In this document: one piece after another, positions 9,918-20,056 of the stretch
How the letters are laid out: each line of letters opens with the position of its first letter
Position numbering within the stretch: the first letter of the stretch is position 1
Source: Zygaena filipendulae
Taxonomy: Eukaryota; Arthropoda; Insecta; Lepidoptera; Zygaenidae
Assembly (NCBI GenBank): GCA_907165275.2
Contig: OU015664.1
Coordinates: 10,998,001 to 11,062,000 of the forward strand
Reading direction: 5' to 3'
Length of the DNA: 64,000 bases
Program-made: the position numbers and the translations under genes
The notes under the pieces: generated by a model
Seen by the model: the letters and a program-made list of their open reading frames with translations, nothing else
Told to the model about the DNA's origin: nothing
The model's database searches: none

Positions 9918-10212
9918 TCCTTACTATTAGATATATTAAGGCGAAAGTGAGTTTGATTGTTTGTTACGCTTTCACGCCTTAACGGCTCGGCCTATCGTCA
10001 CGAAATTTTGCATACCTACACGTTTTCAGGCGCATAGAAACGGACATAGGGTACTTTTTATCCTGGGATTCCCGCGGGAACGCCGAAACTAACGCGGGTG
10101 AAACTGCATTGATTTTGCAAATTAGACGTTGTCAGAAGAACAGAAATGGATATTATGGTACTTTTGACCCGGAATTTCCGCGGGATCTCCAGAATTAACG
10201 CGGAACAGCTAG
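9918..10212 (+). mobile_element. Helitron with internally duplicated 3' half
   Basis: Starts TCCTTACTATTAGATATATT. After the first AACGCGGGTGAAACTGCAT the unit goes back to a TTTTGCAAAT...GACATAGG-like stretch and repeats the pre-hairpin part before ending GGAACAG-CTAG. 58679-58996 has the same architecture. Confidence 0.75.
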
Positions 10213-10566
10213 TTAATCTTATAAATTCATGAGAATTGTGCATTGGTTCACAAATTACTCTGGTTTTGGTGACGCTACATTTACAGTAGTTAGTTTAGTG
10301 AGCTAAGTTGTTTTTTAAACATAATAAATTATGTAATTAAGACGCATCTCCCTCCTGTTTACCCGCTGTCTGTCTGTCTGCGCGGTCGTGGCACGTGAAC
10401 TCACTGTCATCGCCGCCTCGTGGCGGGATGTTTACCGGACGCGTGCGCTGTACGTACGTTTATTTTTACAATCTGAACCATAACTCCGTAACAACCACCG
10501 TACCGCGCACCACAGATTATTTGGTAGTATGCGGTAAGTTACTGTTGCTTATAGATTTTTATGACA
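10213..10566. other. Unassigned; CpG-containing segment with a possible donor
   Basis: 10330-10520 is GC-richer (GTCGTGGCACGTGAACTCAC with an E-box CACGTG, GGACGCGTGCGC) and ends TATGCG|GTAAGT at about 10540. A 67-codon frame covers it. It could be a first exon, but nothing else supports it. Confidence 0.25.
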
Positions 10567-10630
10567 CTAGCCGTTTTCCCGCGGCTTCACCTACATGAAT
10601 TTCGGGACTTCTTCTAAAAATACTATGTCA
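10567..10630 (-). mobile_element. Helitron 3' end fragment
   Basis: CTAGCCGTTTTCCCGCGGCT and part of the adjoining block. Confidence 0.6.
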
Positions 10631-10739
10631 CTCAGCAGTAACTTTTCCTGTATGACTAAAATCGATTAAAATACTAGTTTTTCTTCAAGGTTCGATTTCA
10701 ACTGTGTGAATTTCGGAATTATCTTGGGAACTCTTGAAC

Positions 10740-11052
10740 TGTATCAAAGTCAAAGTCCAGTCATCTTAAATAAAAATGAATCGCCGAAATGTATGTAATC
10801 GCATAACTTCAAAACGACTGCATCAAATTGGATAAATCTTTCTTTTGTGTTCATTATTGTCAGGACAAGATTTGTATAAAAGAATTGTGGAGTTCCTGCA
10901 GGAATTCCGAAACTCACGCGGGTGAATCTCAGAAACGGCTGGACCGATTTGGACGGGACTTTCAATGCTAATTAGCTAATGTTAGAAGGAGAAAATTAGG
11001 CTACTTTAGAGTTCCTGCGGGGATTTCGAAACTAATGCAGGGCACAGCTAAT
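10740..11052 (+). mobile_element. Helitron, GAGTTCCTGCGGGAATTCCG double-hairpin subfamily
   Basis: Matches 62775-63066: AATGAATCGCC, CATAACTTC, ACTCACGCGGGTGAATCTC, ACGGGACTTTCAATGCTAAT, then a second GAGTTCCTGCGGGGATTTCG block ending GGGCACAG-CTAA. Two hairpin-like blocks in one unit. Confidence 0.68.
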
Positions 11053-11173
11053 AGTCAAATAATTTTGTTTAAAGGCCCATAGTTTTTACATCAATAAAAT
11101 TACAATTATTATGACAGTATCCATAAAATATTTTATTGTTTAGAATATTTTTATTGATATGAACTACGAAGAA

Positions 11174-11379
11174 TCCTTGCTACTATAATATTTTATTGCG
11201 AATGTGAGTTTATAGGTATGTTTGTTTGTTACGCTTTAAAGTTTTAACTACTCAACCAGTCATGGTGAAATTTTGCATACAGCTTCTCAGGGGTACAGGG
11301 AAGTTCATAGGATATTTTATGCCGGAATTCCCGCGAGAACTCCGAAATTATCGCGGGTGAAACCGCGGAGAACAGCTAG
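11174..11379 (+). mobile_element. Non-autonomous Helitron, full length
   Basis: TCCTTGCTACTATAATATTT start; GCGGGTGAAACCGCGGAGAA then CAG-CTAG before T. Confidence 0.85.
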
Positions 11380-11410
11380 TAAGAATATAATTTTATGTAC
11401 GTGCAATGTA

Positions 11411-12391
11411 TATGTTATGGACCAAGTGATAAATTGGGCAGTATACATAATGCCCGGTCATTATGAAAAATGCCCAATATGAGAGTGCAATTTGATAATA
11501 ATTATTCAAATAATCAAATTGACCAGGCATTATACATATTGCTCATCACCTTTTGGGCAGAGTAATACAAACATATTTAATTACAATTTTTTTTGTTGTT
11601 ATTGTCATTTAACTAACTACCTAATCATATTGTCTTTGACTGGAACAATCAATTTCTCTGTTTCTCCAACAGCCTTGACGTCAAATCTTCGCAAACGCTG
11701 ATAATCTTGATATACAACGTGTTTTTTTTTTATTTTTTATTTTTTTTTTTAATGAATTAACTGAAAACTAGAAAGTAGTTTGCTCAGAATCGACTAGCGA
11801 ATCGATCGCACTATGTTTTAATATAGGTTATGTTTTTTTTTTTGCTAGCCCAGGTCTAAATTATTTATAATACAATATTTGGCGCGTACGCCGCCCGCAG
11901 CAAAAAAAATCGAACCGGTAGGCGCGGGCGTAGCGCTTGGAATTTCATAGACAGATCACCCACAAACTAATGTTGAATAACTTTTAAAGTATACATTTTT
12001 TCGACTTAAAATATATTTTAATCATATTATTGTTTAACTTTTTAAATGGGGTGTATCAGGTTTTCAGTTAATTCATTAATACGTTGTATAATCTTGAAGC
12101 TTGAAGGCGCTTGAAGTCCGCCGCACGAGCCGCACGCTGAATGGCGGTCTCTGATTGGCCAAAGCGTGTCACGCCATGCGTACTTCCCTCCCCGCCCTCG
12201 CACTTCGTTAAATATAGCTTTATTATCAAATTGCCCAATTGTCATGTAGCATTATAATAATGACCTAGCAATGTGATAAATAATGAAGTTAAGATAGTAA
12301 TTAATCACTTAGCCCGATAAAGCTAGACATTATTCATAATGCTCGTGCATTATAAATAATGCCCGCATTAATCACCTGGTCCATAACATAT
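11411..12391. mobile_element. Composite long-TIR element carrying a nested MITE
   Basis: TATGTTATGGACCAAGTGAT at the left is answered by ATTAATCACCTGGTCCATAA at the right, and inner ATAATGCCC/GGGCATTAT blocks also pair. Inside lie a MITE (11715-12086), a pyrimidine tract with CCAACAG at about 11672, and a GC-rich stretch at 12110-12205 (TCTGATTGGCCAAAGCG, CCTCCCCGCCCTCGC) with a CCAAT-type box. The superfamily is unknown. Confidence 0.55.
11715..12086 (+). mobile_element. Tc1/mariner-like MITE, copy 3, nested
   Basis: CAACGTG start and ACGTTG end, each next to TA. The left terminal repeat is swollen by a T-rich tract (11722-11752). Core is nearly the same as 9183-9530. Both flanks carry ATAATCTTGA, best explained by a short tandem repeat present in the target. 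Confidence 0.75.
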
Positions 12392-12409
12392 ATATATATA
12401 TATATATAA
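12389..12409. repeat. (TA)n microsatellite
   Basis: About ten TA units at the right end of the composite element. Confidence 0.8.
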
Positions 12410-12873
12410 AATGGTTCGCTATCAGTGGGCCTTACTACTCTTGATACTCTTTCTCGCCCATCTAAAACATATTGTAATGCTAGGCAGGCAGGTGCTAAAC
12501 TTCTAAAACAAGTCATAAAACCATTTCTATCCGTCATTAAAAACTGTTCTTTGGCTGATTAAAAAAAAGAAAAAAAAAACAACAAAAACAGCGACTTTTT
12601 AAAAACTCTAAACGAGAAATACGAATGAAGTAAAAACGTCGTAAAAACCCTTTGACCTCTCGAGGGACATCGTTATTTTTTTATGTACGTCTAGGTGTAA
12701 TGAACGGTTTTATGAAGGTATGATATACTTATATGACATTCCCTCGTAAAAAGTCTAAAACGTTATTTATATAATATGATGACTCTTTTCTCAAAAAAAT
12801 AAAAAAATGGCAGGTACATTTCCCCGTCTGCTATATTCGTAAGTAATTTCAAGTAACACTTTCGCTACGGGTC
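12410..12873. other. Unassigned
   Basis: No repeat relative and no gene recognised. Confidence 0.4.
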
Positions 12874-12876
12874 TAT

Positions 12877-13393
12877 CCTCCGCACTCAGAGTCGACTTTA
12901 ATGAATACTTAGTTAAGTAAAGTACTTAGTAAGTAAATTTAAAAAAAAAAGAAAAAGTATAGATTTTTAAAACAAAACTGCCGCAATCATACAAGTTTAA
13001 TAAATTAATGTTAATTGACATTTAACTAATTAACGGCCGCACTCAGAGTCGACTTTGATGATTACTTAGTTAAGTATAGATTTTTAAAACAAAACTGCCG
13101 CATTCAGTGACGTTCAGTAAATTAATGTTAATTGGCATTTAATGAGATGTAACTTAATTAGCTAAATTCCAATTAATATTAATTTATTAAACTTGTCTTA
13201 TTGCGGCAGTTTTGCTTTAAAAATCTATACTTAACTAAGTAATCATTAAAGTTGACTCTGAGTGCGGCGGTAAGTTACATCTCATTAAATGCCAATTAAC
13301 ATTAATTTACTGAACGTCTCTGATTGCGGCAGTTTTGTTTAAAAAATCTATACTTAGCTAAGTAATCATTAAAGTCGACTCTGAGTGCGGCGG
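12877..13393. mobile_element. PIF/Harbinger-like MITE (outer copy), split by insertion
   Basis: Ends CCTCCGCACTCAGAGTCG and CGACTCTGAGTGCGGCGG, flanked by TAT on both sides (12874-12876, 13394-13396). Long inverted repeats include ACTTAGTTAAGTATAG and GCGGCAGTTTTG arms. A second copy sits in its centre. A 3-bp AT-rich duplication fits PIF/Harbinger. Confidence 0.78.
13034..13270. mobile_element. PIF/Harbinger-like MITE (inner copy), 237 bp
   Basis: CGGCCGCACTCAGAGTCG to CGACTCTGAGTGCGGCGG-type termini (here TTGACTCTGAGTGCGGCGG), TAA on both sides. 237 bp, exactly the length of copies at 33790 and 55659. Target is the centre of the outer copy: TAATTAA|GTTACATC is uninterrupted at 55659-55895. 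Confidence 0.88.
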
Positions 13394-13427
13394 TATGACA
13401 TTAAGTGTAAGCTTTTTTTAGATCGAA

Positions 13428-13638
13428 GTTGTCTATCGCACGGTACGGATGGGGGCTAGGATTTCGTGCGTGAAAGAAATTTTCCGTCACGGCGTCATAG
13501 GTGCGCGCTTATTGGTTAATGAATTTTGGAGCAAATTTAATAATTGTTTGCTTATTGTTTTTTTTTCTCTCGGAAACTACGAGGCACAGAAACTGCGTTC
13601 CGAGTATTCCACGACACTCACGCATTTTTTATGTATAG
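13428..13638 (+). repeat. Unclassified repeat (GAGGCGCAGAAA family)
   Basis: Shares TATCGCACGGTACG, ATGGGGGCTA, TCACGGCGTCA, TTCTCTCGGAAACTACGAGG and CCACGACACTCACGC with 30572-30732. Termini not defined. Confidence 0.6.
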
Positions 13639-13710
13639 TTAACTATTCGTTGATATTTTCAATACCTAGTACTATATCTCGGTAAGTAAGAGTAACAAAA
13701 ATATATTCTA

Positions 13711-13904
13711 CTAGCTGTTGCCCGCGGTTTCTCCCGCGTTAATTTGACGCTCCGCTCCTTTTGGTCGTAGTTTGATGTTATAATACAGCCTAATAGCCTT
13801 CCTCGATAAATGAGCTATCCAACACAAAAAGAATTTTACAGTTCGGGCCAGTAGTTTCTGAGATTAGCGCGTTTAGCCAAACAAACAAACTGTCCAGCTT
13901 TATA
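13711..13904 (-). mobile_element. Helitron-like element, GCTGTTGCCCGCGG subfamily
   Basis: CTAGCTGTTGCCCGCGGTTT at the reversed 3' end, then CTATCCAACACAAAAAGAAT, CAGTAGTTTCTGAGATTAGC and AAACAAACAAACTGTCCAGC. The interior differs from the other Helitrons here but the terminus is the same type. Confidence 0.72.
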
Positions 13905-13905
13905 A

Positions 13906-14110
13906 TCCTACTAATATTATAATTGTGAAAGTGTGGATGTTTAGATGTTTGGATGTTTGTTACTCAATCACGCAAAAATTGCTGAACGGATTTAGATAAA
14001 ATTTGGCATGCACATTGTCAGGGGTACAGAGAAGGACATAGGGTACTTTTTATCCCGGAAATTCCGCGGGAACTCCGAATATACCGCGGGTGAAACCATG
14101 GGGCACAGCT
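13906..14110 (+). mobile_element. Helitron, CTAG end lost
   Basis: TCCTACTAATATTATAATTG start two bases after the reversed element, GGATGTTTGGATGTTTG, GGCATGCACATTGTCAGGGG, and end GGGCACAGCTTTA where CTAGT would be expected. Confidence 0.75.
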
Positions 14111-14544
14111 TTATAATATTTGTATAGATATGTATCGGTAGTCCTAAAGATTACGTCTTATGATCCTAAAAAATCTCTCAATGATAATAAATTAGGTACA
14201 GTTGGGATAATGATCTCGGAATAAACTATACAGGGTGTGAAGTAAAACGAGGAACGTTGGAGGTGTTGATTATTCGATTTTCGTCACAAATAACAAAAAA
14301 AAAAACATCATTAACTTTATTGTATCCGGTTTTTTTTTTTAAATAAAACAAAATTGTACGCCAAAGTCGCCGACGTGCTGGCTGATCATGCTTTCAACTT
14401 TCAAGGCCTTTAAATGTCTCGATTTTTTGTATATGCCTACTGATATATTATATTTTAAACGAATTGTTAGTAAGGTTGTTACTGCGTTTTATCAGAATTT
14501 TTTATTTTTCATTTGTTAAATATATGCAAACAACTATCGAAGGT
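14111..14544. other. Unassigned; possible TIR of an old DNA transposon
   Basis: TATACAGGGTGTGAAGTAAA at 14227 looks like a terminal repeat (compare ACACCCTGTATA at 848). No partner found nearby. Confidence 0.3.
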
Positions 14545-14547
14545 TGA

Positions 14548-14640
14548 CTGGCAGAGAATGCCACAATGGCCTTAAGTCCGCCTTTTTTACCATATTGTGC
14601 AAAAAGTTCAAAGAAATAAATAAATCGGTCGTTTTAAACA
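14548..14640 (+). mobile_element. LINE 3' end fragment
   Basis: GGTTGACTGGCAGAGAATGC, GGCCTTAAGTCCGCC, TGTGCAA and a tail AATAAATAAAT. Same tail family as 17816-17965 (reversed) and 34655-34745. Confidence 0.55.
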
Positions 14641-14743
14641 GCCTGGACACCAAAGCGCGGCATGGTAAGCTATACGAGCATCGAGCAATCTAAGCGTCGC
14701 TTCACAAGAAAGTTTCGAGGGCTTAATTACATCCGTCATTTAA

Positions 14744-14777
14744 TCTAACACTCTGTATTGGTATACAGAGTGTTAGA
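14744..14777. repeat. Inverted repeat, 14-bp arms
   Basis: TCTAACACTCTGTA, six bases, TACAGAGTGTTAGA. Could be two transposon ends left side by side. Confidence 0.7.
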
Positions 14778-17640
14778 TACGTGTTAGAAGCGAGGTATAG
14801 TAAGCTATGTATATACGTCTATGCATGAGTAAGCTAAGCGTCATTCCACGGCACTGTAGCAAACAGTTATAACCTCAAACAAAAGAACAATGGCCAAATT
14901 TCTATAGGAGCTGGACTTGACTTTTATTTTTCATGTCCTAAAATAAACTATAGTTAGATTGATTTGTTTTTATGTTGTAAATACCATCCCGTTTAAAAAT
15001 CATATCTAAATAGCCACAATTTTTTAAAATAACATCGTAAAATCCACAATACATTTGAGGTTAGAATCAACAACTACATTTTACCCGACCTAAAAGTGTA
15101 GTTAGCATAGAAATAATGTAGTCACAAGTGGTAGTTATCAGTCCGTAAAAAATGCCTAGGTAAAAACGACAAAGGAAATTCAAAATAGAACAACAAGTAA
15201 AGCGATTAAAATGCGTGATTGCCGGGTGTCATGTCAATTGCCAATCAAATCAAATATTAATGACAATCACTGGCGCGGTTCGATGACCACAGATTTAGTT
15301 ACTTGTCAAAGACAAATTACGTTCCGATGTACGCAATTGTACAAAATGCTTATACTTACTATGAACCTAAATAATTTTTTTTTAGAATGCACACACAGTT
15401 GTTGATTTGATGCCTACATAATTATCTAGTAAAACTATTAAGAAAAACGTGAATAATTATAGTCTTTGAATACTAAGTCATGTCATACGCGAAATGAATC
15501 GTCAATAGGTGCGTTCTGAAACCACATACATGATGTCGTAGAAGTTACAAAAACAAAAATAAATTGATATCTTTTTTTTGTGGCTACTTATAGAGATATT
15601 TTTTGTGTTTTTTAAAATCTTAAAAAATAAGGATTTTTTTCATATATATATCATATATGGACACCATTGTTTCGTATCGAGTCCGATTTGGCCATCCTTC
15701 TTTCAGTCAGACGTTATAATGTAAATATTACTAACGCAGTGATTTGTGCGAGTCTCTATTAAGTTTTCAACAACTCCACCTCGGCGAGCTAATAAACTGT
15801 TGTATTTACACCGTCGTTAACAAAGAACGTCGAATTGTGTGCTCACGTGCCTATTTTAAACTCGTATACGTATCTCGGGAGTACACAGGGCGTGTTCCGT
15901 TATTATGGATAGCACTGGCCCAGTGCTCGCAGTGAGGAGAAACTCGTTCCGTTTTAGCGGACAGTGCACTGCCACAGTATCTTAGGGTAGGCAGTATGAC
16001 TTCATAATCGTCGCCATTTTTGTACTGCGAGCACTGGCGTTTTCGAGGTAACGTGCTCTCAGTAGTTGGATCACGTGATCAACCTCGGACCAATGATTGA
16101 TCAATCGCGTACATCGGTTGACAATAAGTGGTCGACAGCGTAACAGGACAATAACATCGTTGATAGTATACTGGACTGTGTTCCGTTACAAACAGTAACC
16201 AGTATAGCTTACTATAATGGAACGGCTTCGCAGGAGATATACTTACTAAATTAAAGATAGAAAGAAAAAGGAGTTTATTGGTCCCCACATAAAAAATACA
16301 AAATAAGAGACGGAAAAAATACAAACTTAACAAATATTATGAAGGAGATAGAAGGGTGTGCTGTGTGGGGGCCAGTCGGTCACTGTCTCAGCATAAATGC
16401 TTCATTATGTCTGTGGGGCAGGAATGAAGCGCTGGTTTTCCGACAGGGCCGCAATACAGTCGCGTCACAAAATGGCTTCACTGTTATTGAAATAAGTACA
16501 CGCATACATACATACATACACGTACATACACACACATATGCATACATACACACACATACTCACATGCATATAAACATGCAAATACACAAATACTCAAGTA
16601 CATAGGGATATCTATATAAGAAATTATATACAAATTGACGTCATACCTTATAGTGTTATTAGTTATACCGGAACATACCCGCAGTTTGTTGGATATCTTT
16701 ACGCGGGATATACCTAATACGCAGAACAATTACTTCGCGTTATGAGTAAACTTCATTTTCGATTAGCTTTCAGCCAAGTGTCTGTTTGCCTAATTTCGCC
16801 GTTTGTCTACTTCACTTAAGAACTAATTCTCTGTATACCTGAATCTTACATGGTCTACATCGCGTTATGCCTAAACATAATGAATAGCCATAAGTGGGTG
16901 TTATACCATTTGTTTCAAACTATATTTTACAACATTCTAACCTCTAATGCAGTAAAAGCACTAAGTTGGGACCGCAGAGGTAATAGGTAGGTACATATAG
17001 AGCGTTTCTTTCATTAAAAAAATCGTCGATCAATAAAATTGAATCAATAAAACAATATTTATAAGGTCGATCGTAGTAGGTATTCTTAAAGACAAAAGAG
17101 TTTCGTTCAAATTTTAGCCTCAATAGGGAATCCTTTGCGAAGAGTCATTCAGCCAGCGTCCTCAGAGCGCCCGGTCGAACCAATTGTACAAATTACTATA
17201 CAGTCGGGGGTAATCCGCTTTGAGGACAACAAAAGAAAATAAAAATGAAATTCATTAATTGCGGTATTTCCGTACTTTTATCTTTTATTTTTCCTCGAAA
17301 TCACTCAGCATCTCAGCTTATTTTTCTTACGGTTATTTTTATAAAAACTCCCACCATCCTGATGACTTCTGCCAGCTTTAATTTCACTATCTATGAAACG
17401 TATATAATAAGATATAATTGATGACAGAAACGATAGTATAATTTATGACAGGTTTTTTTTTACAATTTCAAAATTATTTGTAAAAAAAATCAGAGCTACC
17501 TGAGCTCGCCACCCATTTTTTCTAGTTAATATATTAAATCTAGACTACATGTCTTGGTATCAACGACGATGAAATCATACACCTAATTTGCCACCAGCTC
17601 CCTAGCTGTCTGGACCAATTTCGCTAACCCGTTTTTATTG
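14778..17640. other. Long unassigned stretch
   Basis: 2.9 kb with no recognisable gene. It holds a CA/CATA microsatellite (16497-16600), perfect palindromes AGCACTGGCCCAGTGCT (about 15910) and GATCACGTGATC (about 16070), and a TTTATTGGTCCCCAC segment (16273) that could be a reversed LINE tail. Short open frames here (60-88 codons) show no domain. Confidence 0.4.
16497..16600. repeat. Imperfect (CATA/CACA)n microsatellite
   Basis: ACATACATACATACACGTAC-type sequence; explains the histidine/threonine- and cysteine/valine-rich frames on the two strands. Confidence 0.85.
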
Positions 17641-17644
17641 TGTT

Positions 17645-18000
17645 CGTTATCGCGAGAAAAAGAGTAAAAGTTGCTTGGAGTTCCTGCGGGAATTCTGAAA
17701 CTCACGCGTGTGAATCTTGGTTGAAACGGTTGGATCCATTATGAGGAGACATTCACTGCTAATTAGCTGATGTTTCATGAAGTAAATTAGGTCACTTTGG
17801 AGTTCCTGCGGGAATTTATTTATTCATTTATTTATTTTTATATTTAAGCTTATTGCACAACATGGTACAAACGGGCTTAATGCCCCAGTGGCATTCTCTA
17901 CCGGTCAACCTTCACGATGTTCAGAAAGTGTGCTTGATGGTGCTTGAGAAGAGTTAACATTTCTGAGACTCACGCGGGTGAAACCGCGGGGCACAGCTAG
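17645..18000 (+). mobile_element. Helitron (double-hairpin subfamily) interrupted by a LINE tail
   Basis: GAGTTCCTGCGGGAATTCTG, TTCACTGCTAATTAGCTGAT, second GAGTTCCTGCGGGAATT, break at about 17817, then after 17965 TTCTGAGACTCACGCGGG and the hairpin with CTAG at 17997. Confidence 0.75.
17817..17965 (-). mobile_element. LINE 3' end nested in a Helitron
   Basis: Left end is an AT-rich tail (TTATTTATTCATTTATTTAT), then reversed TGCACAACATGGTACAAACG and GGCATTCTCTACCGGTCAAC. 5'-truncated, as expected of target-primed reverse transcription. Confidence 0.65.
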
Positions 18001-18191
18001 TATCGTATAAGATTCAAAGACGTGTATATGTATAATGGCCAACTAAATACACTCTGCTGAGTCGTGGGAAACGATCGTCACTCCGCCGTTGTTACTCTGA
18101 AGGTACAGTAAGCATCGAGAATATGTTAGTTGAGTAGACCTGTATAGCTTGGCTAAACTAAGATCAAGTATTGATAATGATATATCTTCAA

Positions 18192-18535
18192 CTAGTTGTG
18201 CCCCGCGGTTTCACCCGCGTTAATTTCAGTGTTCCCGCGGGGATTCCGGGATAAAAAGTAACTTATGTGTTAATCTGATGTATTTTAAGAAGAAGAAGAA
18301 GAAAATACATTTATTTTAGCACAACACACAAGAAAAAGAAACAAACATCAACAGTGCCTAATCTAAAGAGACATAGATAATATCTCTTGCATCCTCTGCC
18401 GAAAGGGTCACCAACTCAGCATTAGCTAGGTGCGGGAATATGTATAAGCTATATTATTGTAAAGTTTCATTTAAATCCATTCGGTAGTTTTTGCGTGAAA
18501 GAGTAACAAACATCCATCCATCCATTCTTACAATA
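18192..18535 (-). mobile_element. Helitron interrupted by a LINE tail
   Basis: CTAGTTGTGCCCCGCGGTTT to TTAATCTGATGTAT, insertion, then ATGTATAAGCTATATTATTG to (CATC)n and CTTACAATATC. The same unit at 45176-45387 is uninterrupted. Confidence 0.82.
18284..18439 (-). mobile_element. LINE 3' end nested in a Helitron, with target duplication
   Basis: Flanked by ATGTAT at 18278-18283 and 18440-18445. Contains an (AAG)n tail and GCACAACACACAAGAAAAAG, also present at 40330-40350, and CTCAGCATTAGC, also present in 55179-55318. Confidence 0.75.
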
Positions 18536-18565
18536 TCTATCTTATCTTTACTATCTTTATTCTTT

Positions 18566-18692
18566 AATAGTGTGAGTGCGGCGACAGTATTGCGCACTTG
18601 TGATGAACAGACAGACCAGATTTATGTGTGTCGTATCGATATTTTAACGGTTGTGCGTGTGCGTATACCCGATGGAGGGGCGCGACATTTTA
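18566..18692. mobile_element. Right part of a TAAAATGACGCGCCCC element
   Basis: Nearly identical over about 127 bp to the right part of 31399-31598 and ends with the same GGGGCGCGACATTTTA terminus. The left end is missing. Confidence 0.75.
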
Positions 18693-18916
18693 GTTTAGAC
18701 CAAGCTCTACTACATTTACAATGTTTATTTCTCCTTTAGTCAGTTTATGAAATGGTTTTGCTGAAAAATACATACTGTGAACAGCCAGTTTTTTATTTTC
18801 AATGTGTATTATTAGCCGTATCCTCCTCTTCTTCCGGTCGCCACTGAAATTCAGCGCCGTGGGACTTCACTACCCGCTATTGTATCTATTATTTTTATTG
18901 ATATCAAATAACTTTT
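18693..18916. other. Unassigned, possible reversed LINE 3' piece
   Basis: 18820-18915 lies against the pentamer array and ends in an AT-rich segment that could be a reversed LINE tail. Confidence 0.3.
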
Positions 18917-19135
18917 ATTCCATTCCATTCCATTCCATTTCATTCCATTCCATTCCATTCCATTCCATTCCATTCCATTCCATTCCATTCCATTCCATTC
19001 CATTCCATTCCATTCCATTCCATTCCATTCCATTCCATTCCATTCCATTCCATTCCATTCCATTCCATTCCATTCCATTCCATTCCATTCCATTCCATTC
19101 CATTCCATTCCATTCTATTCTATTCTATTCTATTC
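18917..19135. repeat. (ATTCC)n pentanucleotide array, then (ATTCT)n
   Basis: About 40 ATTCC units with one variant, then four or five ATTCT units. Period is 5, so all frames stay open, which produces the apparent FHSIP-repeat and EWNGM-repeat reading frames on both strands. Confidence 0.97.
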
Positions 19136-19138
19136 AAT

Positions 19139-19190
19139 ACGTCGCTATGCCCATCCGCTAATAAAGAGGTACCGAGTTCGATTGTTGGTG
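19139..19190 (+). mobile_element. Fragment of a tRNA-type SINE head
   Basis: CCCATCCGCTAATAAAGAGG then CGAGTTCGATT matches the box B side of the SINE at 35335-35719, in degraded form. Confidence 0.55.
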
Positions 19191-19194
19191 TTTT

Positions 19195-19395
19195 AGTATA
19201 GGTGTTTAAATGTCGCGTGACGTCACGCCGTGCTACAGTTTATAGCACGTTATGACGTCAAGAGCCCTCACTCCTAAACTTGAATGCGTTGCATCTTAGT
19301 ATTTTTTCAATAATTACAAGAAGCAAAAAATACGAGTCCATTACTACTTATTAATCTACAAGACAGACTAAATAAAATTTAGATTTTCATACTGA
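19195..19395 (-). mobile_element. GTGACGTCAC MITE, diverged copy
   Basis: CGCGTGACGTCACGCCGTGC, TTATGACGTCAAGAGCCCTC, TAAACTTGAATGCG and CTACAAGACAGACTAAATAA match the family at 20057-20377 in rearranged order. Confidence 0.55.
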
Positions 19396-19748
19396 TAAAA
19401 ACAAAAACCGTCAATTCTTAATGCAATAAGGTTCCACGAATGATTGAAGTGTATACATATATTTGGTGCCGACTGTACCTAACTGTGCATCTAGACTGTC
19501 TCTGTGAATCTTATCTTTCTATCACGGGAACGCTTTTAATTTTATACAATAGGTGATTTTTTTATTCACTGTTTAATCAAATGTAAATTGAACAAAACGG
19601 TATAATAAAATACATTTTAATTATTTTTATCGTTCGCTTTTATCACCATCACTATCAATAAATATGGACATTGTGATCATCATCATCTAAATTCTAAATA
19701 GTAAAATAAAATGAAATCACTTCTACAGGTTTTACATGTTTACTCCTT
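19396..19748. other. Unassigned
   Basis: No gene or repeat relative recognised. Confidence 0.4.
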
Positions 19749-19749
19749 T

Positions 19750-19949
19750 TACGTGTTCCCCGTGACTTCATCTGCTTTAATTTCGGAGTTCCCGCGGTAA
19801 TTCTGGGATGTAAAGTCCCCTGTGTGCTTCTCTGTATCCCTGACAACGTGTATGCATAATTTCATGATGGCCGGCTGAGTAGTTAAGGCGTGAAAGTGAA
19901 ACAAACAAAAAAACTCAAATTCGCATTTATTATCTAATAATAATATGGA
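19750..19949 (-). mobile_element. Helitron, reverse orientation
   Basis: GTTCCCCGTGACTTCATCTG start (hairpin eroded) to TAATAATAATATGGA before T, standard interior. Confidence 0.75.
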
Positions 19950-20056
19950 TGTCGTCACTCGTCGGTGTATTGTTTAATTCGCCCATTTTGTACAATACCA
20001 AGCACAGAAAAGGCGGTGCTCTATACAATCAGTGCCATTGCATATTACTTAAAATA

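Noticed and set aside
15910..15926. AGCACTGGCCCAGTGCT palindrome as an operator-like site
   Set aside because: Single short palindrome with no relation to a gene; expected by chance in a window this size together with nearby repeats of GAGCACTGG.
16339..16729. 88- and 81-codon frames on opposite strands
   Set aside because: Driven by the CATA/CACA microsatellite; composition is repetitive His/Thr/Tyr or Cys/Val.
18802..19161. 119-codon plus-strand frame and matching minus-strand frames
   Set aside because: Made of the (ATTCC)n array, which is open in every frame because its unit has no stop.
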